NCBI GenBank assembly: GCA_041936745.1
Contig: JBHGWS010000007.1
Coordinates: forward strand, 1-29,855
Direction: 5' to 3'
From: Darwinibacter acetoxidans_A
Lineage (GTDB): Bacteria > Bacillota > Limnochordia > Darwinibacteriales > Darwinibacteriaceae
Length of the DNA stretch: 29,855 nt
Shown piece by piece: positions 1 to 7,144 of the stretch. The number at the start of each line of letters is the position of its first letter. The stretch's first letter is position 1. A model generated the notes under the pieces. The model saw only the letters and a program-made list of their open reading frames with translations. It made no database searches and was not told the origin of the DNA. A program made the position numbers and the translations under genes.

Positions 1-1572
1 GGGCAGCTCAGTTTCCATTTCCTCCAAGCTCCAGGGGGAGTTGAGAAGGAAAACGCCGCCCTCTTTAATGCCTTCCAGTAAATCGTAGCGCTTGACATAA
101 GAAGGATTGTGGCAGGCTACCATATCGGGCCTGCTGACTAAATAAGGTGCTTTAATGTCCGCATTCCCAAAGCGGAGGTGGGAGATTGTAATACCACCGG
201 ATTTTTTGGAGTCGAAGACAAAAAAGCCCTGGGCGAACATATCAGTGTGGTCACCGATAATTTTGATACTGTTTTGGTTGGCACCGACAGTGCCGTCGGA
301 ACCCAAACCGAAAAACTTAGCGCTGAATAATTCTTTCGGAGCTATATCCAAAGTGTCTTTTACAGGCAGCGAAGTATGTGTGACATCGTCTGTAATACCG
401 ACGGTGAAGTGGTTTTTGGGGGTTTCTTGGGCTAGGTTGTCGGCAATTGCCTTCACCATTGCCGGTGTAAATTCCTTCGAGCTGAGCCCGTAACGCCCGC
501 CAACTACGTGAATATCTTTGCGCCCTTTTTCAGCCAGGGCTGCTTGGACATCAAGGTAAAGCGGTTCGCCTAAGGCACCCGGTTCTTTCGTGCGGTCTAA
601 AACCGCGATGCGTTTTACACTGGCGGGGATGACATCCACAAAGTGTTTTGCCGAGAACGGGCGGTAGAGGCGTACTTTTATTAAGCCGAGTTTAGCACCC
701 TGTGCGTTGAGATAATTAACGGTGTCTTCGATAGTATCACCGCTGGAGCCCATGGAAACAATTACATGTTCTGCATCGGGGGCGCCGAAATAATCAAACG
801 GCCGATAATGCCGGCCCGTCAGTTCGCCGACCTGCTGCATAGTTTCTACAATAATTTCCGGTACGGCTAAGTAGTATGGGTTTGCCGCTTCTCTGCTCTG
901 GAAATAAATATCAGGATTTTGGGCAGTGCCTCTTAACTCAGGCCGTTCGGGGCTCATTGCCCTGGCGCGGAAAGCGGCGGCGGCTTTTTTATCAATCAGC
1001 GGTGCCATCTCCTCATAGTCGATGACATCTATCTTTTGGATTTCGTGAGAAGTCCTGAAGCCGTCAAAGAAGTGAACAAAAGGAACCCGGCTCTTCAGCG
1101 TAGCCAAGTGTGCCACCAGTGCCAAGTCCATGACTTCCTGGACCGAGCCTGAGGCCAGCATGGCAAAGCCGGTCTGCCTGGCTGCCATCACGTCGGAGTG
1201 ATCGCCGAAAATAGACAGGGCGTGTGCCGCGACTGAACGGGCAGAAACATGAAAGACGGTGGGTAAAAGCTCACCGGAGATCTTGTACATGTTAGGAATC
1301 ATAAGAAGTAAGCCTTGTGAAGCGGTAAAGGTAGTGGTAAAGGCGCCGCTGACTAACGAACCGTGCACCGCACCCGCTGCACCCGCTTCCGACTGCAGTT
1401 CAGCGACTTTCACAGGCTGTCCGAAGATGTTTTTCCGGCCGTTGGCCGCCCACTCGTCGCAAAATTCACCCATATCGGATGATGGGGTAATGGGGTAAAT
1501 TGCTGCCACATCACTGAATGCATAGGCTACGTGAGCAGCGGCGAAGTTACCGTTGACTGTCATTTTACGCAT
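1..1572 (-). CDS. nifJ: Pyruvate:ferredoxin oxidoreductase (PFOR), N-terminal part, runs off the window
   Basis: The enzyme oxidatively decarboxylates pyruvate to acetyl-CoA and CO2 and reduces ferredoxin; it is a cytoplasmic hub of anaerobic metabolism. I translated the minus strand by hand and found 524 open codons from an ATG at 1572 to the window edge, with no stop. Residues near 28-34 read YPITPSS, the hallmark of PFOR domain I. Further matches to the single-chain family are ELQSEAGAAGAVHG, FTASQGLLLMIPNMYKI, FFDGFRTSHEIQKI and GSSGDTIEDTVNYL. This covers domain I, domain II and part of the following region. The thiamine-diphosphate and iron-sulfur domains of the roughly 1170-residue family would lie beyond base 1. 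GGGGGAG lies 10 nt before ATG 1572; a second ATG is three codons later. It appears to have its own promoter (1700-1729). Identification is firm; full length cannot be seen. Confidence 0.95.
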   Translation of the reverse strand, partial: MRKMTVNGNFAAAHVAYAFSDVAAIYPITPSSDMGEFCDEWAANGRKNIFGQPVKVAELQSEAGAAGAVHGSLVSGAFTTTFTASQGLLLMIPNMYKISGELLPTVFHVSARSVAAHALSIFGDHSDVMAARQTGFAMLASGSVQEVMDLALVAHLATLKSRVPFVHFFDGFRTSHEIQKIDVIDYEEMAPLIDKKAAAAFRARAMSPERPELRGTAQNPDIYFQSREAANPYYLAVPEIIVETMQQVGELTGRHYRPFDYFGAPDAEHVIVSMGSSGDTIEDTVNYLNAQGAKLGLIKVRLYRPFSAKHFVDVIPASVKRIAVLDRTKEPGALGEPLYLDVQAALAEKGRKDIHVVGGRYGLSSKEFTPAMVKAIADNLAQETPKNHFTVGITDDVTHTSLPVKDTLDIAPKELFSAKFFGLGSDGTVGANQNSIKIIGDHTDMFAQGFFVFDSKKSGGITISHLRFGNADIKAPYLVSRPDMVACHNPSYVKRYDLLEGIKEGGVFLLNSPWSLEEMETELP

Positions 1573-1602
1573 AAATAAACTACTCCCCCTTATCTGGTAT
1601 TG

Positions 1603-1650
1603 AAAAGAAAGCCCACTGTAACACTGCTTATAATGTTTCATCGGGTGGGC
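1603..1650 (-). other. Hairpin in the nifJ leader (terminator- or attenuator-like)
   Basis: On the minus strand GCCCAC pairs with GTGGGC (plus 1645-1650 with 1611-1616), with an inner AACA/TGTT pairing, followed by TTTCTTTTCA. It lies downstream of the predicted nifJ promoter and upstream of the nifJ start, so it would be part of the nifJ leader. It could end leftward read-through from the feo operon, attenuate nifJ, or both. The 6-bp stem and 28-nt loop make it a weak terminator on paper. Confidence 0.4.
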
Positions 1651-1699
1651 GTTTTTCCCTTGAGAATTATTGCTCTTTCAGGAATTCAATCCCTTCCCA

Positions 1700-1729
1700 A
1701 TTATATACCTTTATTCAGATGTGGGTCAA
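1700..1729 (-). promoter_or_regulatory. Sigma-A-type promoter for nifJ
   Basis: Read on the minus strand, TTGACC (1724-1729) and a perfect TATAAT (1700-1705) are separated by 18 nt. Transcription would start near 1693, giving a leader of about 120 nt before the nifJ ATG. It lies in the feoB-nifJ gap, so nifJ need not depend on feo transcription. Confidence 0.7.
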
Positions 1730-1760
1730 CCAAAATGGAGAATAGTTTGTAAAAATAATG

Positions 1761-3089
1761 TCAAGGCAGGATTGCCGCCAGGTTAGCCAGTAAAACACAG
1801 AGGGTGAAACCGATCAAAGTGGGTATAAGGGCCGCCGCTAAAGCCCATTTGGCACTGCCCGTTTCTTTCTTGATCGTCAGCAGCGTGGTCCCGCAGGGCC
1901 AATGGAAGATGGCGAAGATCATAAAGTTTACCGCGGTCAGCCAAGTCCAGCCTTGTGCAAGCAGGAGGCGGGAAACGGCATCAATTCCCGCCGGTTCCAA
2001 CAGTGCCCCTTTACCCAAGTAGCTCATGAGCATCACGGGAATTACTATTTCGTTGGCGGGCAATCCTAAGATGAAGCTTAAAACAATCACGCCATCAAGC
2101 CCCATCAGCCGGCCGATGGGCTCCAGCCATAAGGCAAGATGGCTCAAAAGTGTCGTGCCCGCCACAGTTATATTCGCCAAAACCCATGTTATCACACCGG
2201 CAGGGGCCGCTACAACTACAGCTCTGCCCAGCACGAATAAGGTGCGGTCGAAAAAGGAGCGGATCAAAACCTGGCCGATGCGGGGCCGGCGGTAGGGGGG
2301 CAGTTCCAGGGCGAAAAAAGAAGGCGTGCCCTTCAGAATCGTCGCACTCAATGCTTTGCAGGCCGAAAGGGTGACCAAGACGGCCAAAAGGACGGCGCCT
2401 AGGACCAGCAGGGCGGGGAGCAATGAGTTTTCCGCGGCAACCGCCTGCGCCGCAACCGTACTCATGACGATTAGAATGGGGAAGCGGCCGTTGCAGGGGA
2501 TGAAGCTGTTTGTCAAAACGGCAAGGCGGCGCTCTCTGGGTGAATCAATTATCCGGGCCGAAATTACCCCCGCAGCGTTGCAGCCAAAACCCATGGCCAT
2601 GGTCAAGGCCTGCTTGCCGTGGGCACCGGCTTTTTGCATCAAGCGGTCCAGGTTGAAAGCGATGCGGGGCAGGTAGCCGAAGTCCTCCAACAGGGTAAAG
2701 ATGGGGAAGAAGATGGCCATGGGCGGCAGCATAACGGCAATCACCCAAGCCAAACCCCTGTACAACCCCGCAAGCAAGAGCCCGTGCAGCCACAGGGGCG
2801 AGGACAAGTAAGTGAAGGCTTTCGTGAGAAGTTCTTCTCCCAAGGAAAACAGCCGGGCCAACAGGGAGGAAGGGAGATTGGCGCCGGAAATGGTGAGCCA
2901 AAAGATCAGGGCAAGAAGCGCCGCCATAAGGGGGAAACCGAAAAGGCGGGAAGTAACCAGCTTATCCAAGCGTTCGGTAAATTTCCTCCGCGGCGGCCGG
3001 CGGTTTTGGATTACTGCCGCCGCTATTTCCTCTGCCCGGGCATAAAGGGAAACAACTATTGAATCTCTAAGGCGGTGATTGCCGTCCAT
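1761..3089 (-). CDS. feoB: Ferrous iron transporter FeoB, membrane (pore) half, as a separate gene
   Basis: This 442-aa integral membrane protein carries the Fe(II) permease part of FeoB. Its first residues (about 1-45, ending ERLDKLVTSRLFG) correspond to the cytoplasmic helix before the first membrane span in ordinary FeoB. Gate motifs are visible: GFGCNAAGVISARII followed by IPCNGRFPI, then LPANEIVIPV and HWPCGTTLLTIKKETGS near the C-terminus. About eight or more hydrophobic segments are apparent. The start ATG at 3089 lies inside the 3' end of the GTPase gene in another frame (23-nt overlap). GGAGGAGG sits 12 nt upstream, and a TGA just upstream in the same frame excludes an earlier start. 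With the GTPase half the total is about 671 residues, a normal FeoB length, so nothing seems lost. I read it as a two-gene FeoB, not a pseudogene. Confidence 0.9.
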   Translation of the reverse strand: MDGNHRLRDSIVVSLYARAEEIAAAVIQNRRPPRRKFTERLDKLVTSRLFGFPLMAALLALIFWLTISGANLPSSLLARLFSLGEELLTKAFTYLSSPLWLHGLLLAGLYRGLAWVIAVMLPPMAIFFPIFTLLEDFGYLPRIAFNLDRLMQKAGAHGKQALTMAMGFGCNAAGVISARIIDSPRERRLAVLTNSFIPCNGRFPILIVMSTVAAQAVAAENSLLPALLVLGAVLLAVLVTLSACKALSATILKGTPSFFALELPPYRRPRIGQVLIRSFFDRTLFVLGRAVVVAAPAGVITWVLANITVAGTTLLSHLALWLEPIGRLMGLDGVIVLSFILGLPANEIVIPVMLMSYLGKGALLEPAGIDAVSRLLLAQGWTWLTAVNFMIFAIFHWPCGTTLLTIKKETGSAKWALAAALIPTLIGFTLCVLLANLAAILP

Positions 3090-3756
3090 GTTGTGTCAAT
3101 ACCTCCTCCAAAACGGAAAGATCACCTTCCAAGAGGCGCAAAGCGACCCAGCGCTTATTGGCCGCGGGGGTTAAAAAATTCAAGCCCGGCAGCAGGCCGG
3201 CGATTTTACTTTCTAAAAGGGGATGGTAAGAAAGGGGCTTGGGTTTAGGTTTGAGTTTACCCGTACAAACGCGCAGGATGGCATCCTGCAGCATCCCTAA
3301 ACCTTCTTTTTTGGCAGCGGCCGTGGGGACGACAGGCACTCCCAATTCTTTTTCCAGCCGGTTTAAATCCAGGCGGAGGTTTAAGCGCCTGGCTTCGTCC
3401 ATCAAGTTTAAGCAGACGATCACCCTAGAAGTTATTTCCATGACCTGCAGGGCTAAATTCAAATTCCGCTCCAGGCAGGTGGCATCCATTACGACTACGA
3501 GGGCAGCGGGCCGGGAGAAATAAATGAAATCGCGGGCCGCCTTTTCTTCCGGTGAATTGGCCAAAAGGGAGTAGGTGCCGGGCAGATCGACAAGTTCAAA
3601 GTCCCGGCCCAAATAGCGGCAGCGCCCTTTTTGTAAAAGAACAGTTTTTCCCGGCCAATTGCCCGTATGTTGTTTTAAGCCTGTCAGGGCGTTGAAAAGA
3701 GTGCTTTTTCCCGTGTTGGGGTTTCCCGCCAAGCCCACTTTAAAGGCGGGCTTCAC
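3067..3756 (-). CDS. feoB: Ferrous iron transporter FeoB, GTPase half, as a separate gene
   Basis: This 229-aa soluble protein is the N-terminal G-protein domain of FeoB, which regulates Fe(II) passage through the membrane half. G motifs are all present: G1 GNPNTGKST (about 11-19), a G2 threonine in NWPGKT (about 38), G3 DLPG (about 57-60), G4 NLMD (about 120) and a G5-like TAAAKK. The remainder should be the helical GDI-like region. It ends with its own TAG at 3067, inside the 5' end of the membrane half. I chose the GTG at 3756, which overlaps the feoA stop (GTGA) and has AAGGTG 6 nt upstream; a GTG at 3765 is also open. Order is feoA, GTPase, pore, with overlaps at both joints, indicating translational coupling. 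Confidence 0.9.
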   Translation of the reverse strand: MKPAFKVGLAGNPNTGKSTLFNALTGLKQHTGNWPGKTVLLQKGRCRYLGRDFELVDLPGTYSLLANSPEEKAARDFIYFSRPAALVVVMDATCLERNLNLALQVMEITSRVIVCLNLMDEARRLNLRLDLNRLEKELGVPVVPTAAAKKEGLGMLQDAILRVCTGKLKPKPKPLSYHPLLESKIAGLLPGLNFLTPAANKRWVALRLLEGDLSVLEEVLTQHGRQSPP

Positions 3757-3983
3757 GGCAGGCACCTTGTGATTAACACCTCGCGGGCATCTTTTAAGCG
3801 GAAAGCCAGCACGGCGCCGCGCACCAAAAAAGCTTTGGGATCGCCCAAGGGGCTTTTTAAAACGGCCTGCACTTTGGTGTTTGGCACCAGGCCCAGATCG
3901 AGCAGCCTGCGCCGGGCCGGCCCCTTTGCATTGATTGCTTGAATTTGCCCAAATTCCCCCGGTTTTAAATCTGCCAAAGTCAT
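3753..3983 (-). CDS. feoA: Ferrous iron transport accessory protein FeoA
   Basis: A 76-aa SH3-like cytoplasmic protein that assists FeoB in Fe(II) uptake. Typical features are the opening MTLADLKPGEFGQI, the central RRRLLDLGLVPNTKVQ (the family's R-LxxLGhxPG-like stretch, here with VPN) and a C-terminal VRGAVLAFRLKDAREVLI strand pair. Length is normal for FeoA. The ATG at 3983 follows GGAG after a short A/T-rich spacer. It is the first gene of the minus-strand feo operon and overlaps the GTPase gene by 4 nt. I found no convincing Fur box or strong promoter in the 110-nt gap to the divergent HD-domain gene, although a TATAAA lies near 4014-4019 on the minus strand. Confidence 0.9.
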   Translation of the reverse strand: MTLADLKPGEFGQIQAINAKGPARRRLLDLGLVPNTKVQAVLKSPLGDPKAFLVRGAVLAFRLKDAREVLITRCLP

Positions 3984-4096
3984 TTTAAAAACTCTCCTTC
4001 CCCTAACTTTACTTTATAGATTATGAAAAGGGCCTTGATTGGTGCGGCTGAAAAAAGGGATTTGGGCCCCGATTGCGAATAGCGGGGAAAAGAAGG

Positions 4097-4738
4097 GTGG
4101 TTAAAGCTTTGGATCTGGCAGCAATTGAAAAATTGGCATATAAAAAAATGGGGAGGCGGCAGACGCACCCTTACCGGGAGCCGGGCTACATTTTCTACCA
4201 CGGCCAACGGGTGGCGGGCCTTGCTCTGCAGCTGCGGGAATTGATCTTCCCCGCTGAAACGGGCGATGACGAAGTAATTGTAATAGGGAGTTGGTTTCAC
4301 GATGTGGCTAAGGGTATTGAACCGCACTGGGAGTACGGGGCCCATCTTGCGGGCAAGATTCTCAAAAAGTACTGCCCGCCTCAGAAACTTGCTCAAATTC
4401 AAGAGATCATCCGCGGCCACACCCTGCGCAAAGAAAAAGACTACCCAAATTACGTCAAGTTGGTGCAGGATGCGGACATCCTCGATCATTACGGCACTAT
4501 GGAAATTTGGCTTAATTTTTCTTATGCTGCAGGCCAAAAGGGCACGGTGAGCGATGTCTGGGAATTTTACGATGAGGAATACAAAAAGCGGCTGAAGAGG
4601 GTAAAAGCCCTTTTGAACTATGCACTGTCCGTAGAAATTTTTGAGGAAAAAGATCAATTTGTGCAGGATTTCATGGCCCGCTTGCGTAGTGAGGGAGAAG
4701 GGAATTTGTTTTTAAACGGAGAAAAGGCCGAGAGCTAA
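4097..4738 (+). CDS. HD-domain metal-dependent phosphohydrolase
   Basis: A roughly 213-aa cytoplasmic HD-superfamily protein. The metal ligands can be followed in order: YHGQRV (first His), SWFHDVAKG (the HD pair), HWEYGAHLA and IIRGH (further His), and VQDADILDHYG (distal Asp). These proteins hydrolyse phosphoesters, often of nucleotides, but the substrate cannot be read from sequence. The start is uncertain: an in-frame TTG at 4073, GTG at 4097 and TTG at 4109 are all possible. I used 4097; AGAAGGGTGG at 4091-4100 would favour 4109. It stands alone between divergent feoA and convergent veg, and its last codons form the left arm of a terminator. Confidence 0.8.
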   Translation: MVKALDLAAIEKLAYKKMGRRQTHPYREPGYIFYHGQRVAGLALQLRELIFPAETGDDEVIVIGSWFHDVAKGIEPHWEYGAHLAGKILKKYCPPQKLAQIQEIIRGHTLRKEKDYPNYVKLVQDADILDHYGTMEIWLNFSYAAGQKGTVSDVWEFYDEEYKKRLKRVKALLNYALSVEIFEEKDQFVQDFMARLRSEGEGNLFLNGEKAES

Positions 4739-4752
4739 TCTCTCAGCCTTTT
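4722..4752. terminator. Bidirectional intrinsic terminator between the HD-domain gene and veg
   Basis: AAAAGGC-c-GAGAG, loop CTAAT, CTCTC-a-GCCTTTT: a hairpin flanked by A-run and T-run, so it should work for both converging transcripts. Its left arm lies within the 3' end of the HD-domain coding sequence. Confidence 0.75.
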
Positions 4753-4754
4753 CG

Positions 4755-4788
4755 TGGGAGGAAAATTGTTCGATGGGAGGAAAATTGT
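4755..4788. repeat. Short tandem direct repeat, 15 nt, two copies
   Basis: TGGGAGGAAAATTGT occurs at 4755-4769 and exactly again at 4774-4788, a 19-nt period. It ends against the veg stop codon. No role is evident; it may be a local duplication. Confidence 0.8.
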
Positions 4789-5052
4789 CTAATTAAAGCC
4801 TACACGTTGATTGTCGATAGTTACTTCCACATTTTCCGTGAGTACATCCGCGTATGTGTAGGACCGTCTGCGGACTGCGTTGGATTGGTCTAAGTTTACG
4901 ACGAATAATTTAGGATAAGTCTGGACCAAAACACCTTCGGTCTCTAAATAACGGCGGCGGCCTTTATGGGCCCTTATAAATACTTTTCTGCCTACATTTT
5001 CTTCTAGATGGTGTTTGATGTCTTCAACGGTTGTGTGTTTCTCAACTGCCAT
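4789..5052 (-). CDS. veg: Veg family protein
   Basis: An 87-aa small basic cytoplasmic protein of the Veg family, widespread in Firmicutes. In Bacillus subtilis Veg is reported to stimulate biofilm formation by interfering with a repressor; the role here is inferred only by family. Diagnostic stretches are EDIKHHLEENVGRKVFIRAHKGRRR and RRRSYTYADVLTENVEV. I chose the ATG at 5052 because AGAAGGGG lies 9 nt upstream; the in-frame TTG at 5061 would sit directly on that ribosome-binding site. It begins 20 nt after the 106-aa gene and so is probably in the same transcript, placing veg under the c-di-AMP riboswitch. That arrangement is the unusual point here. Confidence 0.92.
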   Translation of the reverse strand: MAVEKHTTVEDIKHHLEENVGRKVFIRAHKGRRRYLETEGVLVQTYPKLFVVNLDQSNAVRRRSYTYADVLTENVEVTIDNQRVGFN

Positions 5053-5072
5053 AGGTTTCAACCCCTTCTAGT

Positions 5073-5393
5073 TTAATCAATGTCAGCTGCGGAATTTTTC
5101 AGGTAACACACATCGTATACAGTCTCGATGCCGGCATAGATCATAATTGGATGAGTCCTGATATTCCCCGGTTTGGGATCAGGCAGCTGCAAACCTACCA
5201 GATAGTAGTTTCCCGGCTCCAGGCCGGAAACGGTGTAGGATTTTCTTTCTCCGGAAGCCAATTGGCCGCGGAAAGTGTGGATAATGTTCGCCGGATCGCA
5301 AACTCGATACAGTATGAAATGATATTTTCCCACATACCCTTTTTGGTCAAAGTGACTGTTTAAAAAGGTTACGACAAGCGTCCCTGTTGTCAT
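5073..5393 (-). CDS. Unrecognised 106-aa beta-rich protein controlled by a c-di-AMP riboswitch
   Basis: I do not recognise a named family. The predicted protein is 106 aa with no signal peptide and no membrane segment. Alternating hydrophobic strands and the segment YTVSGLEPGNYYLVGLQ resemble the strand-turn-strand of transthyretin-like or carboxypeptidase-regulatory-like (Ig-type) folds; this is resemblance only. Two cysteines occur, near residues 32 and 97. The ATG at 5393 follows GAGGTG with a short spacer. It is the first gene after a riboswitch and its terminator, with a leader of about 90 nt between them, and veg follows 20 nt downstream. It is therefore expected to be expressed when c-di-AMP is low. 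Being cytoplasmic despite an extracellular-looking fold is odd. Confidence 0.8.
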   Translation of the reverse strand: MTTGTLVVTFLNSHFDQKGYVGKYHFILYRVCDPANIIHTFRGQLASGERKSYTVSGLEPGNYYLVGLQLPDPKPGNIRTHPIMIYAGIETVYDVCYLKNSAADID

Positions 5394-5484
5394 GAGCTCA
5401 CCTCGTTTCCGTCAGTTCTATACGAGAAATCATCTGGCGTCAGTTACGGGGCCGTACTGATAAATTTGTGTTTAATTTATCAAA

Positions 5485-5522
5485 CAAAAAAGCGTATGCA
5501 CGACTTTTGTCGTCACACGCTT
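5485..5522 (-). terminator. Intrinsic terminator of the c-di-AMP riboswitch
   Basis: On the minus strand AAGCGTGTGACGAC, loop AAAA, GTCGTGCATACGCTT, then a T-run. It begins immediately after the riboswitch aptamer, as in ydaO-type OFF switches where c-di-AMP binding favours termination. The 90 nt between it and the 106-aa gene hold a direct repeat AACTGACG (plus 5410-5417 and 5439-5446) of unknown meaning. Confidence 0.9.
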
Positions 5523-5657
5523 GGCGTACTCCTACGAGGTTAGCTGACGGATTAGGGCACCCAAGTTGCCCTTCCCGATTTGGTTGATCGGGATTCACCC
5601 CATTTTAATCGGTTCCCCCGTTGTCATAAATATGATATTCGGAGATCTTAGTACTCC
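5523..5657 (-). promoter_or_regulatory. ydaO/yuaA-type c-di-AMP riboswitch aptamer
   Basis: Read on the minus strand, the segment contains the conserved blocks of the ydaO class in order: ACTAAG, ACGGGGGAACCG, GGGGTGAATCCC, GAAGGGCA and CCTAATCCGTCAGCTAAC followed by CTCGTAGGAG. The ends pair as a P1 helix (GGAGTACT at 5650-5657 with AGTAC-G-CC at 5523-5530). It points to the 106-aa protein and veg, not to the divergent trkAH genes. The known ligand of this class is c-di-AMP, the Firmicute signal for potassium and osmotic status. Promoter, aptamer and terminator form a complete unit. Confidence 0.93.
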
Positions 5658-5679
5658 AGATGAGGAGCTCTGTGCCCAC

Positions 5680-5708
5680 AGTATACCAAAAATAACGAAG
5701 CTAGTCAA
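5680..5708 (-). promoter_or_regulatory. Sigma-A promoter of the riboswitch transcript
   Basis: On the minus strand TTGACT (5703-5708) and TATACT (5680-5685) have an optimal 17-nt spacer. The start point would be near 5673, about 15 nt before the aptamer's first helix. The trkA start lies only about 40 nt away on the other strand, so the divergent promoters must be close or overlapping. A possible trkA minus-10 is TACAAT at 5729-5734, with no good minus-35. Confidence 0.8.
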
Positions 5709-5746
5709 GAGAAAAAGGTTCACATTCTTACAATAAAGGACAAAAA

Positions 5747-7144
5747 GTGACGGGTGTGGTGGTTTATATGAAAATTGTAATTATAGGTGTGGGAAAACTC
5801 GGTTTTAAACTGGCGGAAATCTTAAGCAGCGATGAAAACAGTATCACTGTGGTGGACATAAAAGAAGCACCCCTTCTAAGGGCCGCTGACCGTTTAGATG
5901 TGCTCAGCGTCCAGGGCAACGGCGCCCAATTGGAAATCTTGGAACAGTTGGATTTGGCAAAAACCGATTTGGCCGTTGCCGTAACCGACAGTGATGAGAC
6001 AAATATTACAATCTGCCTGCTGGCCAAAGAGCTGGGCTGCCCGCAAGTGGCCGCCCGGGTCCGCAGCCCCGAATACGCCAACCAAATCGAGTTCTTCAAA
6101 GAACGCTTGGGCTTGGATTTTATTACAAACCCCGAATTGGACACGGCAGTCGACACGGCCCGTTATGTTTTGCGCGGTTATACGGCCCATATGGAATCTT
6201 TCGCGCAGGGCAGAGTCGGTTTGTTTGATGTGCCCCTGAATGCACTGCCGCAGCTTGTGGGAAAATCACTGCAGGAAACCGCGGCCTTCCCCGACATATT
6301 AGTTGCCGCCATCTCCCGGGGGGGCCAAATTATTGTCCCCTCCGGCAGTACCGTGCTGCGGGAAAACGACATTTTATACTTAATCGGCAAACGGGAAACC
6401 CTAACCTCTTTTATGCGGGAAATAGAACTGGATAAACGGCATACCACCCGCCGGGTCATGATCATCGGCGGCGGCGGGGCCGGCTTTTACCTGGCCCGGC
6501 GCCTTTTGACAAGCGGCGTTTCCGTTAAGCTGATTGAGCAGGCAGCGGCGCGCTGCAGCTTTTTAGCGGCCAATCTCAAAGGGGCTTTGATAATCCACGG
6601 CGATGGGACGGATTTAGGGCTTTTGGAAGCGGAGGGCCTTGCGGAAACGGACGCTCTGGTTTCTTTTACGGGCAATGATGAAGAAAACTTAATGCTGGCC
6701 CTCTTAGGCAAACAGCAGGGCGTCCATAAAGCAGTGGCTAAAGTCAGCCGTTCCTCTTTTGTCCCCATCATTGAACAACTGGGCATCGATCGGGCGGTCA
6801 ACCCCGTCCTGATTTCCGCGGGCGAGATCGCCCGCTTTATCCAAGGGGGGCAGATCGCTTCTTTGTCACTCCTGTTCGGCGGCCAAGCGGAAGTGGTGGA
6901 ATTAATTGTCCCCAAAGATGCTCCGATCACAAAGGGCAGACTGTCGGAAGCTAAAATCCCGCCGGGGCTGATTGTCGGTACCATAGTCCGCGGCGGCAGC
7001 ATTTTAATTCCCGGGGGCGATTCGCGGATTTTAGCCGGTGATCGGGTGATCATCTTTTGCCTGCAGAGCGAAATCCCCGCCCTGCAGAGTTTGTTCTACC
7101 CCCAAAGGAGGCGCATCTGGCATGAACTATGGCGCCGTAGTTAG
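5747..7144 (+). CDS. trkA: Trk system potassium uptake regulatory subunit TrkA
   Basis: A 465-aa cytoplasmic protein that gates the TrkH potassium channel in response to nucleotides. It has the duplicated RCK layout: a first Rossmann fold with GVGKLGFKLAE near residues 13-24 and acidic VVDI at the end of the second strand; a TrkA-C domain (about 145-225); a second Rossmann fold with GGGGAGFYLARRL (about 238); and a second TrkA-C domain (about 370-455). Two starts are possible. GTG 5747 has AAAGGA 6 nt upstream. ATG 5768 (MKIVIIGVG) is where family members usually begin but has a weaker site; I keep 5747. The gene overlaps trkH by 23 nt. It starts back-to-back with a c-di-AMP riboswitch transcript, although the riboswitch does not cover trkA. 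Confidence 0.93.
   Translation: MTGVVVYMKIVIIGVGKLGFKLAEILSSDENSITVVDIKEAPLLRAADRLDVLSVQGNGAQLEILEQLDLAKTDLAVAVTDSDETNITICLLAKELGCPQVAARVRSPEYANQIEFFKERLGLDFITNPELDTAVDTARYVLRGYTAHMESFAQGRVGLFDVPLNALPQLVGKSLQETAAFPDILVAAISRGGQIIVPSGSTVLRENDILYLIGKRETLTSFMREIELDKRHTTRRVMIIGGGGAGFYLARRLLTSGVSVKLIEQAAARCSFLAANLKGALIIHGDGTDLGLLEAEGLAETDALVSFTGNDEENLMLALLGKQQGVHKAVAKVSRSSFVPIIEQLGIDRAVNPVLISAGEIARFIQGGQIASLSLLFGGQAEVVELIVPKDAPITKGRLSEAKIPPGLIVGTIVRGGSILIPGGDSRILAGDRVIIFCLQSEIPALQSLFYPQRRRIWHELWRRS

Noticed and set aside
155..1498. Plus-strand open frames over the PFOR region
   Set aside because: The minus strand here translates into a continuous PFOR with family motifs; the plus frames are shadows.
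2545..3062. Open frames on both strands within the feoB pore region
   Set aside because: They overlap the real membrane protein and are low-complexity or basic peptides typical of shadow frames.
3067..3089. feoB as a frameshifted pseudogene
   Set aside because: Both halves are intact and in the same operon, the second has an ATG and a Shine-Dalgarno-like GGAGGAGG, and combined length is normal; sequencing error remains possible but pseudogene is not favoured.
3980..4657. 225-codon minus-strand open frame opposite the HD-domain gene
   Set aside because: It lies wholly antisense to a protein with intact HD-family motifs, has no recognisable domain and would overlap the feoA start; judged a shadow frame.
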